Source of the DNA: Actinomycetes bacterium
GTDB lineage: Bacteria > Actinomycetota > Actinomycetes > Propionibacteriales > Nocardioidaceae
NCBI GenBank assembly: GCA_023252095.1
Contig: JAHEXN010000167.1
Location: 1 to 7,711 of the forward strand
Length of the DNA: 7,711 nucleotides
Direction of reading: 5' to 3'
Under the pieces are notes generated by a model that worked only from the letters and a program-made list of their open reading frames with translations, did no database searches and was not told the origin of the DNA. Within the stretch, counting starts at the first letter, position 1. Every line of letters begins with the position of its first letter. Positions 1 through 6,280 of the stretch are shown in pieces. Made by a program: the position numbers and the translations under genes.

Positions 1-368
1 CCCAGCACACCGACGTCGTCTACGTCGACGCCTACGTCCTGCGTCGCAAGCGCGAGCAGCGGCAGGTCAACCTGGGACTGCGCCACCTGAACGACGGCAG
101 CCCGCTCTTCCGTTTCCACGTCATGCGCAACCGCGCCTACGTCGGCAAGTACTTCGCGCTCCACGGCAAGCTCAACCGTCTCGGCTTCGGCCTGGGCACC
201 GCGCTCACGTTCGCCAAGGAGGTCTTCCGCCTGATCGTCGTGCAGCGCACGCTGCGCGGGCTCAGCGACCTCATCCGCGGCTTCCGCGAGAACCGGCGCC
301 TGTGGCGCGACGACACCTGGCGCCCCATGGATCCCGCCGAGGTGCCCCCGGCACTGCCACGAGCCTGA
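1..368 (+). CDS. Glycosyltransferase-like protein, C-terminal part (5'-truncated by window edge)
   Basis: An open frame runs from the left edge (first full codon at base 3) to a TGA at 366-368, giving 121 visible residues; the true start lies outside the window. Visible features are a Tyr/Arg-rich segment (RFHVMRNRAYVGKY, visible residues 37-50), a hydrophobic or amphipathic stretch around residues 60-82, and a basic helix ending in WRDDTW (101-106). Family 2 glycosyltransferases of actinomycete cell-surface polysaccharide pathways often end this way: an aromatic-Arg-Asn motif followed by hydrophobic and basic helices. The GT-A catalytic domain with its DxD motif would lie upstream and is not seen, so the family call is inference from the tail alone. 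An ATG at 123 is in frame but internal. The neighbouring IspD-family gene is convergent, with a 16-base gap, so the two are not an operon. Confidence 0.55.
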   Translation, partial: QHTDVVYVDAYVLRRKREQRQVNLGLRHLNDGSPLFRFHVMRNRAYVGKYFALHGKLNRLGFGLGTALTFAKEVFRLIVVQRTLRGLSDLIRGFRENRRLWRDDTWRPMDPAEVPPALPRA

Positions 369-384
369 GAGCGTCGCGCGCGTC

Positions 385-1074
385 CTAGTCCTCGTGGAGC
401 CAGCGGCGGGCGAGGTCGAGGTCGGCCGGGCGCGTGATCTTGAGGTTGCGCTCGTCGCCCGCGACGACCGCGACGCGGGCACCGGGGACGTGGGCCAGGA
501 CGACCCCGCAGTCGTCGGTGGGATCGGCGTCGAGACGCGCCGCGGCCGCGTGCGCCCGTCGCAGCACCCCGGCGCGAAACCCCTGGGGGGTCTGCACCCG
601 ACGCACCGAGGCGCGGTCGACGCCCCGCAGGACCGTGCCGTCGGCGTCAACCTCGACCAGCGTGTCGACCGACTCGACCGCCGGAGTCACGGCGTCGTGG
701 TCGACGAGCCCTGCGAGGCACGCGTCGACCACGGCGGTCGTGACGAGGGGACGCGCCGCGTCGTGCACGAGCACGAGGTCGTCGTCGGCGAGGTCGGGAA
801 TCGCGGCGAGCCCGAGCCGCGTGCTCTCCGCCCGGGTTGCGCCTCCCGAGACGACCGTGGCGACCTTGGGCTCGGCCACCGCGACGCGGTGCGCCTCGCG
901 GGCCGACTCGGCGTGCGTCACGAGCACGATCCAGTCGACCTCCGGATGCTGCGCGAGCCGCCTGACGGCGTGCGCCAGGACCGTGCTCCCGTCGAGGTCG
1001 AGAAGCTGCTTGGGCGTGGCCGCCCCGAAACGGGTCCCGGTGCCCCCCGCCAGCACCAGGGCGTGGACGGTCAC
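385..1074 (-). CDS. ispD: IspD/TarI-family 2-C-methyl-D-erythritol 4-phosphate cytidylyltransferase
   Basis: This 229-residue protein, the normal family length, is predicted to transfer CMP from CTP to 2-C-methyl-D-erythritol 4-phosphate, the third step of the cytosolic MEP isoprenoid pathway. Signature elements in order are the nucleotide loop LAGGTGTRFG (8-17) with Arg15, PKQ with Lys22 (21-23), SGGATRAES (77-84), VHDAARP with Asp105 and Arg108 (103-109), DT (137-138), Arg154, QTPQGF (161-166), TDD (186-188) and NLKIT with Lys212 (210-214). These match the catalytic Arg and Lys and the substrate-binding positions known from E. coli IspD. The start is GTG at 1074-1072, overlapping the upstream siderophore-interacting gene's stop as GTGA. 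No Shine-Dalgarno is seen, so translation is probably coupled. Neither ispF nor carD, common partners of actinobacterial ispD, is visible here. A polyol-phosphate (TarI-like) cytidylyltransferase paralogue therefore cannot be excluded. Confidence 0.82.
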   Translation of the reverse strand: MTVHALVLAGGTGTRFGAATPKQLLDLDGSTVLAHAVRRLAQHPEVDWIVLVTHAESAREAHRVAVAEPKVATVVSGGATRAESTRLGLAAIPDLADDDLVLVHDAARPLVTTAVVDACLAGLVDHDAVTPAVESVDTLVEVDADGTVLRGVDRASVRRVQTPQGFRAGVLRRAHAAAARLDADPTDDCGVVLAHVPGARVAVVAGDERNLKITRPADLDLARRWLHED

Positions 1075-1919
1075 GACGCCGAAGGCTCGGGTCGGATCAT
1101 CGGTTCCTCGCCGCGGGCCCGCTCGGAGGCCTTCCAGGCCCGGAAGCCCTCTTCCGTCTCGCCCCGGCGCCAGTACGCCGAGACCGACACGTCACATCGA
1201 TCGACCGCCCGCTCCTTGACCAGGTAGGGACGCACGGTCTTGAGGAGGCCGGACTCGCCGTGCACGAAGACCTGCACGCGGCCTCCGGGCCATGGCCACG
1301 CGCGGACGGCCTCGTCCAGGAGGTTCGTGGTGCCGGCCCTCGCCGGGGCGCGGTGGAGCCAGAAGACCTCGACGTCGCCCGCGGTCACGACGTGCTGCTC
1401 GTCGTCCGGCCCGTCGATCTCGATGAACGCGGTGGCCTTCTGCCTGGACTCGAGGGCCTCGAGGCTCGCCAGGATCGCCGGCAGCGCGGCCTCGTCGCCG
1501 ACCAGCAGCTGGTGGTCGGCCTCGGGATCGGGCCGGTAGGCGCCACCGGGGCCCCGGAAGTGAACGGTCTCGCCGACCTGCGCGCGGGCGGCCCAGGGCC
1601 CGGCCAGCCCCTCGTCGCCGTGGACGACGAAGTCGACCCACATCTCGCCGGCCGCAGGGTCGAGCCGGCGCACGGTGTAGGTGCGCAGGACCGGCCAGTG
1701 CTCGGACGGCATCGAGGCACGGAGCTGCTCCAGGTCGAGGCGCTCCGGGTAGTCGACCCCGGGCGCGAGGAACGCGATCTTGACGTACGCGTCGGTGTGT
1801 CCCTTCCAGCCCGCGACGACGTCGGCGATCTCGGGTCCGCCGAGCACGAGACGACGCATCGAGGGGCCGAGATCCTCGGCCCGCAGGACCGACAGACGGG
1901 TCAGGTAGGTGCTCGACAC
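1071..1919 (-). CDS. Siderophore-interacting protein (ViuB/YqjH-type FAD-dependent reductase)
   Basis: The 282-residue protein belongs to the siderophore-interacting family. Its members are cytosolic flavoproteins that reduce ferric siderophores with NAD(P)H to release iron. The N-terminal FAD-binding barrel includes RTYTVRR (79-85), the usual R-x-Y-T flavin motif, and a glycine/proline-rich run from VVHGDEGLAGPWAARA (98-113) to FRGPGG (121-126) that contacts flavin. The C-terminal SIP domain shows GDEAALPAI (141-149), an HGESG segment (220-224) and the closing SAYWRRG motif (247-253), all typical of the family. The start is GTG at 1919-1917, which fits the short N terminus of relatives. A TAGGCT -10 hexamer ends six bases upstream, so the mRNA is probably leaderless. 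The stop overlaps the ispD-like GTG by four bases. Iron-dependent repression would be expected for the family; only a partial iron-box-like core is present upstream. Confidence 0.9.
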   Translation of the reverse strand: MSSTYLTRLSVLRAEDLGPSMRRLVLGGPEIADVVAGWKGHTDAYVKIAFLAPGVDYPERLDLEQLRASMPSEHWPVLRTYTVRRLDPAAGEMWVDFVVHGDEGLAGPWAARAQVGETVHFRGPGGAYRPDPEADHQLLVGDEAALPAILASLEALESRQKATAFIEIDGPDDEQHVVTAGDVEVFWLHRAPARAGTTNLLDEAVRAWPWPGGRVQVFVHGESGLLKTVRPYLVKERAVDRCDVSVSAYWRRGETEEGFRAWKASERARGEEPMIRPEPSAS

Positions 1920-1931
1920 GCCTGTAGCCTA
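1919..1931 (-). promoter_or_regulatory. Leaderless-type promoter -10 element for the siderophore-interacting gene
   Basis: Read on the minus strand, TAGGCT occupies 1931-1926 and matches the actinobacterial TANNNT -10 consensus. It is followed by a six-base spacer (1925-1920) and then the GTG start at 1919. Transcription would begin about on the first base of the start codon, and no Shine-Dalgarno sequence could fit. I see no convincing -35 hexamer 16-18 bases upstream. The element overlaps the -10 of the divergent peptidase gene. Confidence 0.6.
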
Positions 1932-1937
1932 ACGAGG
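1925..1937 (+). promoter_or_regulatory. Leaderless-type promoter -10 element for the M13 peptidase gene
   Basis: TAGCCT at 1925-1930 fits the TANNNT -10 consensus. It is followed by six bases (1931-1936) and the GTG start at 1937, so the predicted transcript begins at or next to the start codon. The whole divergent intergenic gap is only 17 bases (1920-1936), and this hexamer shares five bases with the opposite-strand -10. The -35 region would lie inside the siderophore-interacting gene and shows no clear match. Confidence 0.6.
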
Positions 1938-3892
1938 TGACTCAGGGCATCGACATCGCGCAGCTGGACCACGAGATCCGCGTCCAGGACGACCTCTTCC
2001 GCCACGTCAACGGCCGCTGGCTGCGTGAGGCGCCCATCGCGCCCGACCGCGCCACGGCCGGTTCGTTCGTGACGCTCGTCGACGAGGCCGAGGCCAAGGT
2101 CCGGCACATCATCGAGACCGCGGCGGCCGCCGATGCGGCGGTCGGCACCGACGAGCGCAAGATCGGCGACCTGTTCGCGTCCTTCATGGACACCGAGCGC
2201 ATCGAGGCGCTCGGCGTCGCGCCGCTGCAGCCCGACCTCGCCCGCATCGACGAGCTGACCGACTACGCCGGGTTCGCCCGTCTCCTGGGCGACCTCGAGC
2301 GCACCGGCACGCACGGGCTGATCGGCATCTACATCGGACCCGACCGGGGCCGTCCCGACCGCTACGTGACCCACGCGTTCCAGGGCGGCACGGGGCTGCC
2401 CGACGAGTCCTACTACCGCGAGGACGACTTCGCCGAGATCCGCACCGCCTACGTCGGCCACGTCGAGCGGATGCTGGGCCTCGCCGGCCTCGACGACGCC
2501 GCTGCGCGGGCCGAGCGGGTGCTCGATCTCGAGACCCGCATCGCCTCGCACCACTGGGACCGTGTCGCGTGCCGTGACGCCCAGAAGACGTACAACCTGC
2601 TGCCCTTCGACGAGCTGCAGGCGCTCGTCCCCTCGTTCGACCTCGCCGCCTGGTCGGCCGCGGGTCAGATCCCGGAGCCGGTCCTGGCCGAGGTCGTCAT
2701 GGCCCAGCCGTCCTTCCTGGAGGGCCTCGAGTCGCTCCTCACGCCCGAGCTGCTGCCGGCCTGGCTCGACTGGCTGCGGTGGAACGTCGTGCACGCGGCC
2801 GCCGCCTACCTGTCGTCGGACCTCGTCGACGAGAACTTCGACTTCTACGGCCGCACCCTCTCGGGCACCGACGAGCTGCGCCCGCGCTGGAAGCGTGGCG
2901 TCTCGTTCGTCGAGGGCGCGATGGGCGAGGCGGTGGGCCGCCTCTACGTGCGCACCGAGTACCCCGAGACCGCCCGCGCGCGGATGGACGAGCTCATCGC
3001 CAACCTGATCGAGGCGTACCGCCAGTCGATCACCGAGCTGCCGTGGATGAGCGACGAGACCAAGGCCCGCGCCCACGACAAGCTCGCCGCCTTCACCCCG
3101 AAGATCGGGCACCCCGAGCAGTTCAAGGACTACGCGGCCCTCGAGACCGACCCCACCGACCTGCTCGGCAACGCCCGCCGCTCGATGGCGGTCGAGACGG
3201 CCCGCGAGCTGGCCAAGATCGGTGCGCCGATCGACCGCGACGAGTGGTACATGACGCCGCAGACCGTCAACGCGTACTACAACCCCACGATGAACGAGAT
3301 CGTCTTCCCGGCCGCGATCCTGCAGCCCCCGTTCTTCCACGCCGATGCCGACGACGCCGTCAACTACGGCGCGATCGGCGCCGTGATCGGTCACGAGATC
3401 GGCCACGGCTTCGACGACCAGGGCTCGCAGTACGACGGCACCGGGGCCCTGAGCAACTGGTGGACCGATGACGACCGGGCGTCGTTCGAGAAGCTCACCG
3501 CTGCCCTGGTCGCGCAGTACGACGAGCTCTCCCCCGAGGGCGCCGACGGCCAGAAGGTCAACGGCGCGCTCACGATCGGCGAGAACATCGGCGACCTGGG
3601 CGGGCTCAGCATCGCCTATCGCGCGTTCCGTCTGACCGATCCGGGCGACGAGCCGATCGACGGTCTCACGCCCGACCAGCGCTTCTTCGTCTCGTGGGCG
3701 CAGGCCTGGCAGTCGAAGGTGCGTCCCGCCGAGACGGTCCGCCGCCTCACGGTCGATCCGCACTCGCCGCCGGAGTTCCGGTGCAACCAGGTCGTGCGCA
3801 ACATCGACGCGTTCTACGCGGCGTTCGACGTCACGGCTCACGACGCACTGTGGCTCGACCCGGCCGACCGTGTGACGGTCTGGTCCTCATGA
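1937..3892 (+). CDS. pepO: M13 family zinc metallopeptidase (PepO/neprilysin-like)
   Basis: The 651-residue protein has the full length of bacterial M13 endopeptidases, which cut short peptides using one zinc ion. The N-terminal family signature QDDLFRHVNGRWL (17-29) is followed by the large helical domain. The substrate-binding segment NAYYNP (445-450) comes next, then the zinc motif HEIGH (486-490, ligands His486 and His490, catalytic Glu487). ENIGD (549-553) supplies the third ligand Glu549 and supporting Asp553. His609 and Arg615 in the C-terminal HSPPEFR segment match the transition-state His and substrate-carboxylate Arg of neprilysin. There is no signal peptide or membrane helix, so a cytosolic enzyme is likely. 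The GTG start at 1937 sits right before the conserved N terminus and has no Shine-Dalgarno, consistent with leaderless translation. Its stop overlaps the MFS gene's start (ATGA). The symbol pepO reflects family similarity only. Confidence 0.93.
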   Translation: MTQGIDIAQLDHEIRVQDDLFRHVNGRWLREAPIAPDRATAGSFVTLVDEAEAKVRHIIETAAAADAAVGTDERKIGDLFASFMDTERIEALGVAPLQPDLARIDELTDYAGFARLLGDLERTGTHGLIGIYIGPDRGRPDRYVTHAFQGGTGLPDESYYREDDFAEIRTAYVGHVERMLGLAGLDDAAARAERVLDLETRIASHHWDRVACRDAQKTYNLLPFDELQALVPSFDLAAWSAAGQIPEPVLAEVVMAQPSFLEGLESLLTPELLPAWLDWLRWNVVHAAAAYLSSDLVDENFDFYGRTLSGTDELRPRWKRGVSFVEGAMGEAVGRLYVRTEYPETARARMDELIANLIEAYRQSITELPWMSDETKARAHDKLAAFTPKIGHPEQFKDYAALETDPTDLLGNARRSMAVETARELAKIGAPIDRDEWYMTPQTVNAYYNPTMNEIVFPAAILQPPFFHADADDAVNYGAIGAVIGHEIGHGFDDQGSQYDGTGALSNWWTDDDRASFEKLTAALVAQYDELSPEGADGQKVNGALTIGENIGDLGGLSIAYRAFRLTDPGDEPIDGLTPDQRFFVSWAQAWQSKVRPAETVRRLTVDPHSPPEFRCNQVVRNIDAFYAAFDVTAHDALWLDPADRVTVWSS

Positions 3893-5091
3893 CCTATCCG
3901 CAGGGACGCCTCGTCGGGTCCCTCGCGGCAGTCCAGATGGTGGGTGGGGTCGGCAACGGCGCCGGGCTGGCGATCGGCGCACTCCTCGTCAAGGACGTCA
4001 GCGGCTCGTCCGGGTGGGCCGGCACAGCGACGGTCATGCTGACGATCGGCGCCGCCGTCACCACGGTGCCGCTCGCGAGGTGGGCCGTGCGGTCGGGCCG
4101 GCGACCCGCCCTGACGACCGGGTGGCTGATCGGAGCGCTCGGTGCGCTCGTCTCGATCGTGGGGGCCGACCTCGACTCCCTCCCGATCGTGCTGCTGGGT
4201 CTGGTCCTGTTCGGCGCGAGCACCGCGTCGAATCTCCAGTCCCGGTTCGCCGCGACCGACCGCGCGGAGCCGCGCAAGGTCGCGCGATCCCTGTCCGTCG
4301 TCGTGTGGGCGACCACGATCGGAGCCGTGGCCGGCCCCAACCTGACGACGCCCGGTGCTCGCGTCGCCGGCGTTCTCGGGGTGCCCGACCTCGCCGGTCC
4401 GCTCGTGTTCTCGACGGTCGCGTTCGCTGTGGCCGGTCTCCTGACCTTCGTCCTCGTGCGGCCCGATCCCCTCGCTCCGGAGGCTGGCGCGGCGCGACGG
4501 CCCCGCGTCTCGCCGTGGCCCCACCTCCGTGGTCGCGCGCTCACGGCGGTCGTGGCCATTGCCGCCTCTCACGCCGTCATGGTGTCGGTCATGTCGCTCA
4601 CGCCGGTGCACATGCAGGACCACGGCGCCGACCTGGAGATCATCGGCCTGACGATCAGCCTGCACATCGCGGGCATGTTCGCACTGTCGCCGGTCTTCGG
4701 CTGGCTCAGCGACGTCCTCGGCCCGGCGGTCATGGTCGTGGCCGGTCAGGTCGTGCTCGTCGTCTCCACGGTCGTCTCCGGCACAGCGGGCCACTCCGAG
4801 CCCCAGATCATGGCCGGACTCGTGCTCCTGGGCGTCGGCTGGTCGATGTCAGTCATCGCCTCGGCCGCGATGCTCACGACAGCCGTCAGCGCAGAAGCGC
4901 GCCCTGCGGTTCAGGGCGTGGCCGACCTGGCCATGAACGTCGCGGGGGCGACGGGTGGCCTGCTGGCCGGGCTCGTCATGGCCTGGCGCGACTTCGGCAC
5001 GCTGAACGCGGCGGCAGCCGTGCTGACCCTGCCCGTGATCGGCCTGGTCGTCGCCGGAAGCCGGGCTGCCGCCGACGTCGCGCGCGACTGA
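3889..5091 (+). CDS. MFS transporter, 12 transmembrane helices
   Basis: A 400-residue major facilitator superfamily protein with about twelve hydrophobic helices in two halves. The halves are separated by a charged loop around 191-216. The loop between helices 2 and 3 is LARWAVRSGRRP (62-73), a degenerate motif A. GAVAGPNLTTPGA (145-157) in helix 5 resembles motif C of proton-coupled exporters. The second half has the motif-A-like GWLSDVLG (271-278), preceded by PVHMQDHG and LHIAGMFALSPVF. That pattern recalls a group of predicted drug or metabolite exporters. The start is ATG at 3889, overlapping the peptidase stop as ATGA. The frame stays open farther upstream but only antiparallel to nothing hydrophobic and inside the peptidase gene, so the shorter start is preferred. 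Translation is probably coupled to the peptidase. The substrate cannot be read from the sequence. The gene ends one base before the converging HTTM gene's stop. Confidence 0.88.
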   Translation: MTYPQGRLVGSLAAVQMVGGVGNGAGLAIGALLVKDVSGSSGWAGTATVMLTIGAAVTTVPLARWAVRSGRRPALTTGWLIGALGALVSIVGADLDSLPIVLLGLVLFGASTASNLQSRFAATDRAEPRKVARSLSVVVWATTIGAVAGPNLTTPGARVAGVLGVPDLAGPLVFSTVAFAVAGLLTFVLVRPDPLAPEAGAARRPRVSPWPHLRGRALTAVVAIAASHAVMVSVMSLTPVHMQDHGADLEIIGLTISLHIAGMFALSPVFGWLSDVLGPAVMVVAGQVVLVVSTVVSGTAGHSEPQIMAGLVLLGVGWSMSVIASAAMLTTAVSAEARPAVQGVADLAMNVAGATGGLLAGLVMAWRDFGTLNAAAAVLTLPVIGLVVAGSRAAADVARD

Positions 5092-5099
5092 GTCAGTCG
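5085..5099. repeat. Short inverted repeat joining two convergent stop codons
   Basis: CGACTGA (5085-5091) and TCAGTCG (5093-5099) are perfect inverted copies around the single base 5092. Each arm contains one gene's TGA stop: the MFS stop at 5089-5091 (+) and the HTTM stop at 5095-5093 (-). With a one-base centre the arms cannot fold into a full RNA hairpin, and no U-tract follows, so it does not look like an intrinsic terminator. Confidence 0.5.
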
Positions 5100-6280
5100 G
5101 CGTCGACGGTCTCGGGCTCACGGTCCGCACGCCGGGTGCCGTGCCGCGCTGCCTTGGCGGCTGCCTTGCGCACCGCCTTCTCCGCACTGGCCTCCGCCTT
5201 GCGCTCCCTGCGCTGCGTGCGGCGGGCCTGCACGGAGTCCCAGACGTCGACGAACGGGTCGCTCAGCCGGAACCACACGGCCTCGACGCGTCCGCGGGCC
5301 GGTTCGGTGACCTCCGCGAGCCAGTCGACGCGTTCCTCGAGCAGGTCGTCGGGGAACACCACGAGTGTGACGGCGATGATCGCCAGGGCGGCCGGAACAG
5401 CACCGAACACGATCGCGAAGAACACGTTGGCCACGATCGCGACCGTGACCGCCACGATGCGGGACACGCGGGTCAGCATGAGCGGGGCGAAGAAGAGCTG
5501 CGTCAGCAGCACGAGGTAGGTCAGGAACGCCAGGAAGACCGGGCTCGCGGACACGAGGTCGGACAGGGCTCCGAACGGGCGGAACTCGGGCAGCTGCGTC
5601 GTGTAGTACAGCGCCTCGCCCGAGCGCCACGCCTCGCGAGCGACCTTGTCGAGCCCGGCCGTGACGTACAGCAGCACGGTCTGCACGGCCAGGCCCAGCA
5701 GGCCGATGTTGTGCAGGCTGATGCCGAGCCAGGGCGGCAGCACCTCGTCGGAGTCGAATCCGCGCTGGTCTGCCTCGAGCCCCTGCTGGCGCCGCGCACG
5801 CTGACGGGCGTCGACCGAGCACCGGTCGCCGGAACTCGTGAGCACGAGCCACAACAGCGCCAGGCGCACGGCGTTGTCGCTCGCGCTGCCGACCATGGGG
5901 TTCTGGCCCACGACCGCGATGAAGCCGATCAGCGTCACGACGTTGGCGGCCCGGGTGTACCAGCCCGCTGTCAGGGCCAGCGCGGCGAGCGTCGTGACGA
6001 TGTAGACGACCGTGACAACGGTGTCAGTGGCGTTGCGGACGAGCCAGAGCTCCGGGAAGTCGACGGCGTCGCGCGCCGGCTCGGCCCAGACCGATGCGTT
6101 GCCGACCCACAGCGTGCGGTCGGAGAAGTTGATCACGAGCGTCAGCACGACGCTGAGACCCAGCAGGATGCGGCACAGGCCCAGCGCGACGAGCGCGTGC
6201 CGACCACCGAAGAGCCACCGCTCGGCCGCCTCGCGGACGCGGATCACGGCATCGACGAAGACCCACCAGGTGTCACGCAC
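5093..6280 (-). CDS. HTTM domain (vitamin K-dependent gamma-carboxylase-like) membrane protein
   Basis: A polytopic membrane protein of 395 residues (numbered from GTG 6280). Hydrophobic helices lie near 29-52, 86-105, 111-126, 136-150, 187-208, 247-269, 274-292 and 294-309. This layout, and the segment running from the helix ending YVTAG through Lys212 to WRSGEALYY, identify the HTTM family shared by vitamin K-dependent carboxylases and SdpB. From memory of human GGCX, Lys212 aligns with its proposed catalytic Lys218, with the Trp and Gly downstream also kept. About 45 C-terminal residues are rich in Arg, Lys and Ala and should be cytosolic. GTG 6280 is chosen because GGGAGG lies eight bases upstream; ATG 6286, two residues earlier, leaves only two bases to that site. 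The gene overlaps the DUF5819-like gene by eight bases, indicating an operon. Carboxylase activity is unproven, and many HTTM proteins are uncharacterised. Confidence 0.85.
   Translation of the reverse strand: MRDTWWVFVDAVIRVREAAERWLFGGRHALVALGLCRILLGLSVVLTLVINFSDRTLWVGNASVWAEPARDAVDFPELWLVRNATDTVVTVVYIVTTLAALALTAGWYTRAANVVTLIGFIAVVGQNPMVGSASDNAVRLALLWLVLTSSGDRCSVDARQRARRQQGLEADQRGFDSDEVLPPWLGISLHNIGLLGLAVQTVLLYVTAGLDKVAREAWRSGEALYYTTQLPEFRPFGALSDLVSASPVFLAFLTYLVLLTQLFFAPLMLTRVSRIVAVTVAIVANVFFAIVFGAVPAALAIIAVTLVVFPDDLLEERVDWLAEVTEPARGRVEAVWFRLSDPFVDVWDSVQARRTQRRERKAEASAEKAVRKAAAKAARHGTRRADREPETVDAD

Noticed and set aside
369..384. Terminator between the glycosyltransferase-like and IspD-like genes
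   Set aside because: The 16-base gap is an alternating GC run without a clear stem-loop or U-tract.
394..1227. Long plus-strand frames opposite the IspD-like and siderophore-interacting genes
   Set aside because: They span two well-supported genes in antisense, have biased Arg/Gly/Ser composition, and show no recognisable motif or ribosome site.
1901..3841. A 646-codon open frame on the minus strand opposite the M13 peptidase
   Set aside because: It is the antisense shadow of a gene with complete M13 catalytic motifs. Its translation is a low-complexity Arg/Gly/Val/Asp mix with no domain and results from GC-rich third positions.
3694..3888. N-terminal extension of the MFS protein upstream of ATG 3889
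   Set aside because: The extension is soluble Arg-rich sequence lying inside the peptidase's conserved C terminus. The ATGA overlap at 3889 gives a normal MFS N terminus.
5085..5099. Bidirectional intrinsic terminator between the MFS and HTTM genes
   Set aside because: The inverted repeat has a one-base centre, so opening a loop leaves only about four or five pairs, and no U-tract follows on either strand.
4014..5519. A 501-codon plus-strand frame overlapping the MFS gene and running into the HTTM gene
   Set aside because: It is out of frame with the clearly hydrophobic MFS protein, crosses a convergent gene boundary, and its translation is Arg-rich noise.
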